Shown in pieces: positions 11,403-21,189 of a stretch of DNA of 64,000 bases. Position 1 is the stretch's first letter. Every line of letters starts with the position of its first letter. Below the pieces are notes generated by a model. The model ran no database searches. It worked only from the letters and a program-made list of their open reading frames with translations, and was not told the origin of the DNA. The translations under genes were made by a program, and so were the position numbers. The DNA comes from Morinoia aosen. Lineage: Eukaryota; Arthropoda; Malacostraca; Amphipoda; Talitridae. Where the stretch lies: assembly GCA_030386875.1 (NCBI GenBank), contig CM059567.1:78609130-78673129 (forward strand). The letters run 5' to 3'.

Positions 11403-12342
11403 TAATATCTATGGTTTTTAGTCATTGTTTTGTAATGAAAACATGAAAAAGAAACCATACAGTAAAAGTGGTGGCAGATAACCCACAATTACCTAGAGTC
11501 TAAGAGGTACAGCAGGAGCCACAGAACTTATATTGATGGAGTCAAAATTCAGAGCTTATCATGGTAAATCTGAAGGATATGTCAGTTATCGATTTTCCAC
11601 TTTTTGGTGCCTGAACCTAATTAATTGAATCAAAATAAACAAGTTTTCTTCTAAGCACCTTCCGTCTCAAATGAGTATTTTACGATTTATAGCGATAAGT
11701 TTAGTTTCATCTTTGATGACGAATGCGCTCGAATAAACAGCTACTCATCGATTTTCTAATTTTTGTTGCTAGAATCATGGTAATAACATCGAAATAAACA
11801 ACTTTTCTTCTATACACTTTTCTCGTCAAAAGAGTATTCAACGAGGTATAGCGGTAGGTTTGGTTTCGTCTTTGATGACGATCGCGCTGGAAGCGAGTGC
11901 GCATTGCAGTGTTGCTGTCCGACTTGCTCCTTGAATTACTTGCCGCTTCAAACACAGGAGTTGCGTTAAGTCATTTACCGCTATAACTAATAAAATACTC
12001 ATTTGAGACGGAAAGTGCATAGAAGAAAACTTGTTTATTTCGATCTAATTAACTATGCTTAGGTTAGGCATCAAAATTTACAAAATCGATAACTGACATA
12101 TCCTTCAGATTTACCCTTATTATCTCTGCAAAGTCTGATTTTTTTGGTCACATAAAAATAAAATCAGGCATAGTAGAGATAGTAAGCTCTGAATTTTGAC
12201 TCCATCAATATAAGTTCTGTGGCTCCTGCTGTTCCTCTTAGACGCCTCTAGGTAATTGTGGGTTATCTGCCACCACTTTTACTGTATGGTTTCTTTTTGA
12301 TGTTTTTATAACAATGAAATGACTTAAAAACATGGATCTTAA
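11403..12342. mobile_element. Palindromic MITE family C, split by MITE-B
   Basis: The left arm (ACCATACAGTAAAAGTGGTGG... to AGAGCTTAT) and the right arm (AAGCTCTGAATTTTG... to CCACCACTTTTACTGTATGG) are inverted copies of about 150 bp. The short loop is poly-T plus GGTCACATAAAA. Family B copy 1 sits in its left arm. Pairing continues outward into the surrounding AT-rich repeats, so the outer limits are approximate. Confidence 0.75.
11563..12115. mobile_element. MITE family B, copy 1
   Basis: The termini are GGTAAATCTGAAGGATATG and its inverse, with about 140 bp of paired ends and an unpaired middle (GACGATCGCGCTGGAAGCGAG). It is flanked by CTTATCAT (11555-11562) and CTTATTAT (12116-12123), an 8-bp duplication with one mismatch. 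It is inserted in an arm of MITE-C. Small open frames inside are not conserved as proteins between copies. Confidence 0.88.
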
Positions 12343-12559
12343 TATATTTCAGGTGTCCAAAAAAAAACCCAGACATATGCTTAACAAAATTTAGGTGTGC
12401 AAAAAAACCAAAAAAACAAAAAAAAACACATAAAAAACACGTTTTTTTGCAAAAAAAAACGCAATCAAATAAAACCGTTTTTTTTGCATTACTAGTTGTG
12501 AATACCTTTAAGCTTATATTGCTCTTGAAGTATTTTTTATTGATTTTTGAAATTTCATA

Positions 12560-13080
12560 ATGAAAAACCATTCCCTTACTGGACTCTACTTTATGACGGC
12601 TGTAATGCGCCTCAATAATTGTTACGTTTGTTTACTTTAGGTTAGATTAATTCAATTACGTTATATTAGGTCACCGCTCCTTCACATTTTCGAACTCTTT
12701 TCCTACACACTTTCTGAGGAAATGAATTTTTACCGAGTTATAGCGGTAGGTTACTTACCGCAATTTTGGTCATTTAAGCAGGAAAAATTTTTTTGAGACT
12801 CCGATAGAATCTGTGGTCAATATTAAATTTGATGTCAACAATTTCAATAATTTCGTTGATAGATATAGATAATATGGTACAATTGAAGACGTTTCACACA
12901 AATGACATTATGCTTGCAAATGCTTAATTTTCAAGATATTTAACTTAGAAGTTATCGGAACGTCGTATATAGAATTGAATAAACGGACATATAAATAAGC
13001 AGAAATACGGTTTTGTTGTAATGATAGGCAAGGTTAGGTTAGGTAAAGTTAGGTTAGTTAAATAAACTAACTTAAGGACA
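12560..13080. repeat. Decayed MITE arms, otherwise nothing recognised
   Basis: 12715-12790 resembles the ATAGCGGTAGGTTACTTACCGC part of family B. 12810-12970 matches the right arm of the palindrome at 15000-15362. No gene is visible. Confidence 0.5.
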
Positions 13081-13795
13081 CCGTCTAGGTAGAAATCAGG
13101 ATATGTGTTGATTTTCTGCTTTTATATGCATCTAATAGAGGATTTTCTTGCGCTTCCATTGGTACTTTCCGTTTATGTCTACTCCGAATAGTGCGCCCAC
13201 CAGAGGGGGGGGAAAGCGATGGGGGTGGCGTGACCTTGACCCCTCACCCCCCTCATTATTGGGGGTCAATTGAGCGTGTTTCTCTGCGGCAATGGCAATA
13301 TAGTTCGTTCATGGGCTACACAAAGTGCTTTCATTATTCAAACGAAACATTCTAACGCTGAATAAATATTTTTTGTAAAATTTTGACAATTTCAGAATTT
13401 AGCTGTTCTGCCGTATCTATGATAATGAAGCAGGAGACCGTCTTGATAGAAATAGGGATATGTGTTGATTATCTGTTTATATATGCATCTTATAGAGGAT
13501 TTTCTTGCGCTTCCATTGGTTCTTTCCGTTTACGCCTACTCCGAATAGTGCACCCACCAGAGGGGGGGGGAAAGCGATGGGGGTGGAGTGACCTTGAACC
13601 CTCCCGCCCTCATTATTGAGGGTCAATTGAGCGTGTTTCTCTGCGGGAATGGCATTATAGTTCGTTAATAGGCTACTCAAAGTGCTTCCATTATTCAAAC
13701 GAAACATTCTAACGCCGAATAAATATTTTTTAATAATTTTTGACAATTTCAGAATTTAGCTGTTCTGCCGTATCCATGATACCGCAGCTTTCATT
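13081..13795 (+). repeat. Tandem duplication of a unit of about 357 bp
   Basis: Two adjacent copies start at about 13083 and 13440. They share ATATGTGTTGATT, GGATTTTCTTGCGCTTCCATTGG, CACCAGAGGGGGGG, GAGCGTGTTTCTCTGCGG and TTAGCTGTTCTGCCGTAT. Divergence is a few percent, so the duplication is not recent. It could be a fragment of a satellite array. Confidence 0.85.
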
Positions 13796-14627
13796 CATAG
13801 CTCAATGACAGCTGCAGTATCATAGCTACAGCTATGGCGAGCACACCAATCCAAAGGGCTTGAAAAGAGCTATAAAACAAAGGAGTTGACTTGACAAAAA
13901 AACGTATTTTGGTAAAAAAAAAAATGAAAAATTAAAAAAATTGGTTGCTTTCAAGAATTACCCCTAATCTCTTTTGATGTATATTTTTTCCCAGAGTTAC
14001 AGAGCTACAGCAATATAAATTGTATCAATCGAAAGGGCTTGAAAAGAGCTACAAATGCTCAAGAGTTCATTATAGAAAACCCTGTAGTTCAAAAGATAAT
14101 GGGAAAAAAAATTTTTTTTGAAAAACACGTTTTTCTGGAAACTTGATAATTGGTTTCTCAAATGCTACTTCTTCCACAATTTTAGAGCTAGGAAAATGGT
14201 TTATATACCATTCGATAGGGCTTAGCAGGGTGTATCCTCGCGCAATAGCATTTTCTGATAAATTTATTATTTTGAAAATTACATGACATGAAAAAAAAAT
14301 AAATGAAAAAAAGTTCATTTTTTTTTTAATTCCCAAAATCCACAAAAAAATAAGTTATTAAAATTCCATATTGCGAGTGGTTATATAGACATCTAAGCAA
14401 TCTAAAAACGAAGTACTGGTTCTGTAACTTGAAAATTGTAGAAGTAGTAGGATTTTTAAAAACCCCAATTTTATCATATTTTTCGAAAATAAAAAAAAAT
14501 CCAGTGCAGATACAAAAATTTTGTCAAAATAACAAATGATATTTGCATCATTTCACACCTACTGTGAAAATTTCAGAGAAATCCATCTATAAATAACGGG
14601 ACTTTTTTTTCTACCCAGACGGTGTCC
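13796..14627. other. AT-rich stretch with a short repeated segment
   Basis: AGGGCTTGAAAAGAGCTA recurs at about 13855 and 14035 with similar flanks, and a weaker version lies at 14216. Nothing coding is evident. Confidence 0.4.
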
Positions 14628-14631
14628 TTAA

Positions 14632-14853
14632 CCCTTTAACGCCCCAGAGGACACCAGTGTCCTCTTTCAAAATTCCCCTTCAATGTATTTTATTTCTTAT
14701 TCAATTAGTTCCCTAATGTGTTCTTTGAAGTTCTCTGCCGAGTGGCACTTCTTATCCCATCCTGATATCGGTGACTGCCAGATGCCAGCGCCAGTTTAGT
14801 GACGGTGGTTGTGTTAACGGTAATATGAGTACAAAAATTCGGACGTTAAAGGG
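14632..14853. mobile_element. piggyBac-type MITE, 222 bp
   Basis: The termini CCCTTTAACG and CGTTAAAGGG are exact inverted repeats and are flanked by TTAA on both sides (14628-14631 and 14854-14857). TTAA target sites with CCC ends are typical of piggyBac elements. A perfect 9+9-bp palindrome (AGAGGACAC-CA-GTGTCCTCT) lies near the left end. Confidence 0.8.
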
Positions 14854-14999
14854 TTAAAGTAACTTGAGTAAACCTAAAATAACTTGACTTAAGTTAGCCA
14901 TAGCTGGGCTGATGTCTGCCAAAAAAATTTGCATGGTCTGCGCCTGCAAAACGCCAGAAAAGCCATATCAGAACTTCCATTAATGCTATTTTTACCTTA

Positions 15000-15362
15000 A
15001 CATTATTCATGCTATATCTCAAAAACTAAGCATTTGTGAGCAGAATTTCATTCCTGTTAAACATCTTAAAATGTCTCCAATTACTCAAATGTTGTAATAA
15101 AATTATAAAAGACATTGAAAACATTTAATTCAATATTGACCAAATCTTTTTCGACGCACTTGAGTGATCTTACGTTATATTATATTGAGTTACATTAGGT
15201 TACGTTAGGTCATCAATATTGAATTTAATGTTGTCAACGGTTTTAATAATTTTGTTGCCATAGAAAGGTAATATGGTAGATTATAAGACATTTTAAAAGA
15301 AATGACATTGTGCTTGCAAATGCTTAATTTCTGAGTTATTTAACTTTGAAGTTATAGGAACG
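15000..15362. mobile_element. Palindromic MITE (family F)
   Basis: The left arm (AAGCATTTGTGAGCAGAATTTCATT...TTTAATTCAATATTGA) pairs with the right arm (TCAATATTGAATTTAATG...GCTTGCAAATGCTTAATTT). The centre near 15170 contains ACGTTATATTATATTGAG. A copy of the right arm is at 12810-12970. Confidence 0.7.
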
Positions 15363-15504
15363 GCGCTCATGAAATGGGTTTCCAACTCAAAAGCAGAGCA
15401 TGTTGCAACAATGCCACAACTGCGCAGAGCGCGGGAAAAGTTATTGTTTTTGCAATATATGGTATTCTTACTAAGCGACATGGAATAAGAATGATGCTTT
15501 GTAA

Positions 15505-16051
15505 GGTAAATCTGAAGGATATGACAGTAATTGATTTGCTATTTTTTGGTGCCTGAACCTAATTGATTGAATCAAAATAAACAAGTTTTCTTCTATTCAC
15601 TTTCCGTCTCAAATGAGTATTTTACGATTTATAGCGGTAAGTTTAGTTTCATCTTTGATGACAAATGCGCTTGAATAAACAGCTACCCATCAATTTTCTA
15701 ATTTTTGTTGCTTGAATCAAGGTAATAACATCGAAATAAACAACTTTTCTTCTATACACTTTTTTCGTCAAATGAGTATTTAACGAGGTATAGCGGTAGG
15801 TTTGGTTTCGTCTTTGATGACGATCGCGCTGGAAGCGAGTGCGCATTGCAGTGTTGCTGTCTAATATGCTCCTTGAATTACTTGCCGCTTCAAACACTGG
15901 AGTTGCGGTAAGTCATTTACCGCTATAACTAATAAAATACTCATTTGAGACGGAAAGTGCATAGAAAAAACTTGTTTATTTTGATCTAATTAACTATGCT
16001 TAGGCATCAAAATTTACAAAATCGATAACTGACATATCATTCAGATTTACC
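15505..16051. mobile_element. MITE family B, copy 2
   Basis: It is collinear with copy 1 from GGTAAATCTGAAGGATATG to CATTCAGATTTACC, including the GACGATCGCGCTGGAAGCGAG middle. The 8 bases on each side do not match, so the target duplication is lost or was never made. It is followed directly by a piece of a family A arm (16052-16135). Confidence 0.85.
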
Positions 16052-16421
16052 AACATTTTTAAATGGGTTCCTTTACCGATTCTTTGGAACGGAATTTTTA
16101 ATTTCCGTGAGCGCATTCAACTCCATATTAACCGTTACAAGTATTATAATTATTGTAAGCACAGATATCCTTGAAATGCGTTTCATCATGATATAATAAA
16201 TTAGACCTTTCAACATATTTCCCACATAGCTCACTCATTTTTCCCTAAAATATGACATTGAAAAAAACTGAGAGTTTAACTCAAATTGACAAATCAACAT
16301 ATATAAACAAAAAATTTCTCAATAAATTATAACACAAGAACTTAAGGTAAATCTGAAGGAGATGACAGTTGTCGATTTCGTAAATTTTGACGCCTTAGCA
16401 TAGTTAATTAGATCGAAATAA

Positions 16422-17089
16422 GGTCAATGTGAAGTTTAATGCAATCACGGAAATTAATAATGATATTGCAAACAATCACTAAAGGAACCCATTTAAGAAC
16501 GTTTTTCAAGAACGACATTCTGCTCTCTGATGCGTTATTTTCGAATTATTGAACTTTGAAGTTGGCCGTCGCGCGCCCAAGGTAGCGAGCGTAATTTAAT
16601 TAAAAACGGAAGCTAACCCCCTATTACAAACGTAAAGAGGTTGGGTTGTGAGGGGTAGCCACAGTTCTTTTAGTGAAAAGTAAAAATAAAGCTTCTAAAC
16701 CACCCATTAGGGTGACGACCGCACGACGGCCAACTAACATGGCGACCACCATGGGCGCCGCCATTTTGGACCCGATGTCAACAAGGTTGCGGTCGTCACC
16801 CTAATGGGTGGGTTAGAAGCTTTATTTATCATTTTCACTAGAAGAACTGTGCCTCCCCCTCACGACCCAATCTCTTTACGTTTGTAATAGGGGGTTAGCT
16901 TCCGTTTTTAATCAAATTACGCTCGCTTCCTTGGGCGCGCGACGGCCAACTTCAAAGTTCAATAATTCGAAAATAACGCATCAGAGAGCAGAATGTCATT
17001 CTTGTAAAACGTTCTGAAATGTGTTCCTTTACTGATTCCTGGGATCGGCATTATTATTTTCCGTGATTGCATGAAACTTCACATTGACC
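16422..17089. mobile_element. Foldback MITE family A, copy 2
   Basis: This 668-bp palindrome starts GGTCAATGTGAAGTTTAATG. It has the exact 8-bp duplication CGAAATAA (16414-16421 and 17090-17097) and is inserted in the left end of MITE-B copy 3. Its centre again has ATGGCGACCACCATGGGCGCCGCCAT. Confidence 0.92.
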
Positions 17090-17103
17090 CGAAATAAACA
17101 AGC

Positions 17104-17220
17104 GTGGGGAAATACTTCACTCGTGCAATTTTTGGAAAATACTTCGCTTTAGGAAATGTCTTTGTGGGGAAATACTTCACTCGTGCAATTTTTGGAAAAT
17201 ACTTCGCTTTAGGAAATGTC
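17104..17220 (+). repeat. 60-bp tandem duplication
   Basis: The 57 bases GTGGGGAAATACTTCACTCG... to AGGAAATGTC occur twice, identically, at 17104-17160 and 17164-17220. Confidence 0.95.
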
Positions 17221-17459
17221 TAAAAAACCGTTATCACTGTTATTCTTGAGCGTGAGAATGTCGACCAAAGTTTATCCGTGTGTGTAAGGACAATTCGTCA
17301 CTGTTCGGTCGGAAAAACAAGCGGCGATTGTTTGGGGTAGAGGTAGGCGTGTCATATTTCGCGGCCTCAAGTGCGGCGAGCGCAGGCATAGAGAACGACG
17401 CACACACGAACACACGCACGATACAAGCGTACCCAAGCCGAGGCTTTGTAGGGCAAGGA

Positions 17460-17700
17460 GGCGGACGTGACGTCTGAACACAGGCCCGCACAACCGGAGC
17501 CAATCACCGCTCGCCAAAGCTATGACGCAAGAAGGTGTGTCTCAACACGCACCAATGAGAGTCCCAGACGTCAGAATAAGCAAGGATTCCGCCAATGAGG
17601 TTGCAGATGCTGCCTCTGTAGAATGGATATTTCGAGATTGATCTCGAAACAAGGAAGCGAAACGTATATAAGGAGGGTAGATGAAGCCTAGAGAGGTTTT
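17460..17700 (+). promoter_or_regulatory. Strong RNA polymerase II core promoter candidate
   Basis: In order: TGACGTCT (17468-17475), CCAAT (17500-17504), CCAAT (17552-17556), GACGTCAG (17567-17574, a CRE on the other strand), CCAAT (17592-17596), a perfect 9+9-bp palindrome TTTCGAGAT-TG-ATCTCGAAA (17630-17649), and TATATAAGG (17665-17673). The start site would be near 17695. This density of CCAAT, CRE and TATA elements on one strand within 210 bp is unlike the AT-rich surroundings. It may be captured from a host gene or be a promoter of a mobile element. Confidence 0.6.
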
Positions 17701-18990
17701 TCTTGAGTTATACAAGAAAGAGGCAAGTGATCTGAATCATCTGAGGGCACACCCAACGAAGCATTTCGGCTGCTGCCGGAATGCATCCAACGTGAGCGGC
17801 AAAATTTTAAATATTTGAGCAAAGTGAACATCGAGGCTCCAAGAAAATAATCATCAACACCTGCAACCGTCAAAATACTGATGTGTAAGAGCAATCTGCT
17901 TGAAGCCTGTCAATGGAGCGGCAAAGGGCACCAAGAACAGCCCGTAACCACGCCTCTGGAAGCAGTCCAAATGTTTGAACTTCAACACCAAGCTCGCAAG
18001 TGATTCTTACAAGCAAATAATAACTGCGCCGCCTTCAGAGTCTGCAATAATGCCGCCACTATGAGTCCTGCAATGTCAGGCAGACTCATAATTCAGAGCC
18101 TGAAATGGAGACCGAGCACAGCGCTTCCGCACTACGGTCGAGCAGCGAGCAAGAAGCAACTTCGGGACGGAGGAGCGGGAACGACTTCGAGACCGTGGGA
18201 CGGTCTGCTGTGCACTACGTGAATTCTCAAGCAGCATCGGGAGTGCGTTAATTCATCGGCTAATTTGCACTATTTAAATTCTTCAAGCAGCATTTGATGT
18301 GTATTGAATCATTGCGAACTACAATTGCAAGAAAGTGTTAATATCAAGTTAATGTTTGAAAGCTCAGGAAGGTGATTTTTAGGTGTGAGAGTTCTAGCAC
18401 AGCCAGCACCTGTAATAGTGCGCTCCGAGCGGAGAGTAATCCAATGTGATTTGTGTCATGCGGAAAATTGGCTCATGTTCGAGTTCTGTGTTGTGCAAGA
18501 TGCGAGGTATATTGTATTTGAACACCTTGTGGTAAGCAAAGCTCTTTGATTTTTATATTGCATCATTTCCAAATGTTCGTATTCAGGCTAGCCCATTCAT
18601 CGACTATGTTCCTGATTTTATGCACAGTGCGGAAGGTTATTTTGCCGTAATCCTTTAATTGTTGTGCTAGCTTTCATTGTAACAAGGAGAGTAGATTTCT
18701 CGTTCTTTGTGTGGCTCATTACGTTGCTCATGTTAACGCGTTCATCTTGTGCTCATGTTGGCCCAGTCATGCCGCCACGGAGCGTGCGCAAAGCACGATT
18801 TATGGCAGTCATCGGCCTAGACAGCCAAGGTGCGGTTTTCTCATTGTGTCGTGTGGGATTGCCATGTCGTTAAATCCATGCGCATGTTGCTATAACATTT
18901 CCCTGAGCTTAATCATTGCATTGAAATACTATGTGTGTCATATTCAAATCCACGTGTTTCCAAATAAATTCATGTAAATCTTCAATCCTT
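17701..18990 (+). other. Possible transcribed unit downstream of the promoter, ending in a poly(A) signal
   Basis: Base composition is mixed and no long open frame exists (the longest is under 90 codons). AATAAA lies at 18963-18968. I recognise no protein in any frame. It could be a non-coding RNA, an untranslated first exon, or simply captured DNA. Confidence 0.3.
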
Positions 18991-19115
18991 TTATTCTCCA
19001 TGTCTGGTATGCAGGTGTACGCAAGCATGAAGGACAATATTATAAAATGTGTCCGGGGGTTGAGACTCCCCCTGCGTGCGTGATTAGGAACCCTTTTCAC
19101 GTATCGCGACACAAG

Positions 19116-19654
19116 GGTAAATGTTGAGGACTTGACCATAATTGATTTTCGAATTTTCGATGCCAAAATATGGTTAATGAGATCAAAAGAAACAAGTTTT
19201 CTTCAATGCACTTTCCGGTGGAAAAGAGTATTTTAAAAGTTATGGCGTTAAATGAGTTACCGGAACTTCAGTGTGCATCACCCTATTACAAACGTAAAGA
19301 GGTTGGGTCGTGAGGGGTAGCCACAGTTCTTTTAGTTTTATAGTTTTCCCTAAAAGAACTGTTGCTACCCCTCACGACCCACCCTCTTTAGTTACGTTTG
19401 TGATAGGGGGTTTGCTCTTCATCGACTTGGTTGGCGCGCGGGAACGCCTGTTTACTTTCACGTCGGACCGCGCGGTGTATTTTTCCCCGCCTCAAACACT
19501 GGAGTTACGGTAACTCATTTAATGCCATAACTTTTAAAATACTTATTTCCGCCGGAAAGTGCATCGAAGAAAACTTGTTTATTTTGGTCTCATCAACAAT
19601 CTTTATTGATCAAAGAGTGGAAAATCGATTATGGTCAAGTCCTCAACATTTACC
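19116..19654. mobile_element. Palindromic MITE related to family B (B')
   Basis: The ends are GGTAAATGTTGAGGACTTG and its inverse; the arms share the AACAAGTTTTCTTC / ATGCACTTTCCG block with family B. A shortened family A palindrome (19276-19411, CCCTATTACAAACGTAAAGAGG and inverse) sits inside it. Confidence 0.8.
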
Positions 19655-20136
19655 TAAACAAGTTTTCTTCTATGCACTTTTTGTCTCAAATGAGTATTTT
19701 ATTAGTTATAGGCTTATAGCGGTAAATGACTTACCGCAACTCCAGTCTTTGAAGCGGAAAGAAATTCTTTGATCGAGTTGTATGGCAATACTGCAATGGC
19801 GTCTCGCTTCCAGCGCTTTGTCTTGAAAGACGAAACCAAACCTACCGCTATACCTCGTTAAATACTCATTTGACGAAAAAAGTGTATAGAATAAAAGTTG
19901 TTTATTTCGATGTTATTACCATGTTTCAAGCAACAAAAATTCGAAAACCGATGAGTAGCTGTTTATTCGAGCGCATTCGTCATCAATGACGAAACTAAAC
20001 TTACCGCTATAAATCGTAAAATACTCATTTGAGACGAAAAAAGAATAGAAGAAAACTTGTTTATTTTGATTCAATTAATTAGGTTCAGGCACCAAAAAGT
20101 GGAAAATCGACAACTGTCATCTCCTTCAGATTTACC

Positions 20137-21185
20137 GAACTTAATCTACACATTTTGAAACTAAACTGTAACATACGTCACTCACTTGAATTAGAATGAA
20201 TACCTTCAAAGCTAACAACTTTCAATGTACCATGAAGCCGACTGACGAGGGACAACGTCGGGCAGCTGAATGCGGTCAAGTCAAAGCGCACAAATATACT
20301 TCCTCCTTTCCCAGCTGAACGCAGAAAAAAAAACAGTTTATTTCCAATAGAGATTGTACAATATTACAATCATTGGTTTTTAAATATCTTAAAATTAATA
20401 TACTTAGATGATACACACACACGAGTATTGAAAAACTCGTGTCACTAGTCGAAAAGAAATGATTGAGGACAATGAACTCCTAATCTAGCTTAATCTACAT
20501 TTGATAATACATGTAATGATAATTATAAGAGATAACACAATTTCATGGACGATGCATTTTCATTGTGGGGTGAAAACACTTTTGACAGTTTACATGTACA
20601 TGACATAAAACTTCGCAATTCTTGACGCCAGGAAATAATATATGAAATCGCTTGTTTCGGTCAATGTTCACAAGTGTCGTTTTAAGGAAGCATGAAAAAA
20701 AATATATATAAATATATATCCATATGCACACATATGTACATATACGTATGCATGTGTGTGCATATCCATACACACACTCACACACACACACACATACATA
20801 TATACATATAAGCATGAGGACCAAGAAGATTATAAGTTTTGTATTACTGATTCAACAATTTTAACATAACGGTCATTAGTTAACAAGCATTTTATTTAAA
20901 TATAAATGGATGATCGCACAACAAAAGTATAGTTTTTACATGAATGCTTCACAATACTAAAGAGATGACGAGTTAGGTAATGTTACAAGTTGAGAGTGCA
21001 CAGAAAAAAGACCATTATCTCTGGTAAAATGCTAGTTGTCAGTCTACTATACACATATGTGCACGTATACATGTAAATATATACACATACACATGCACAC
21101 ATATACCCACGCACATACACCAAACTCGTAAGCAAACACAAATGCATTTCTATGCATCGAGGCAATACATACGCATTCTACAGAG
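20137..21185. other. No gene; microsatellite-rich left flank of the LTR element
   Basis: It contains TA and CA/ACACAT runs at 20700-20800 and 21040-21120. The segment with TATAAATGGATGATCGCACAAC at about 20900 resembles one at 30940 on the other side of the LTR element, so an older local repeat was present before insertion. Confidence 0.5.
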
Positions 21186-21189
21186 TGTC

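Larger units (their letters stand above)
17103..19654. mobile_element. Insert of 2.55 kb with 8-bp flanking duplication, carrying a promoter-like region
   Basis: The exact duplication TAAACAAG (17095-17102 and 19655-19662) brackets this segment, and removing it restores a continuous family B sequence. The right end is the terminal repeat of a B-related palindrome (ends CCTCAACATTTACC). The left end (CGTGGGGAAATAC) is not its inverse, which is odd for a cut-and-paste element. Between them lie a 60-bp tandem duplication, a GC-rich promoter-like block and a non-coding stretch ending in AATAAA. I infer a composite or one-ended transposition product. Confidence 0.6.
16346..20136. mobile_element. 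MITE family B, copy 3, expanded to 3.8 kb by nested insertions
   Basis: The ends are a perfect 33-bp inverted repeat starting GGTAAATCTGAAGGAGATG. The exact 8-bp duplication GAACTTAA flanks them (16338-16345 and 20137-20144), so both ends belong to one insertion event. The family B sequence is found in two parts. The left piece is 16346-16421, resuming for a few bases at 17098-17102; the remainder is 19663-20136, in reverse orientation relative to copies 1 and 2. Between these lie MITE-A copy 2 and the 2.55-kb insert described next. Confidence 0.88.

Noticed and set aside
11707-11955. Protein conserved between MITE-B copies (11707-11955 and 15649-15897)
   Set aside because: Similarity follows from the DNA copies; there is no known domain, and the frame is lost in copy 3.
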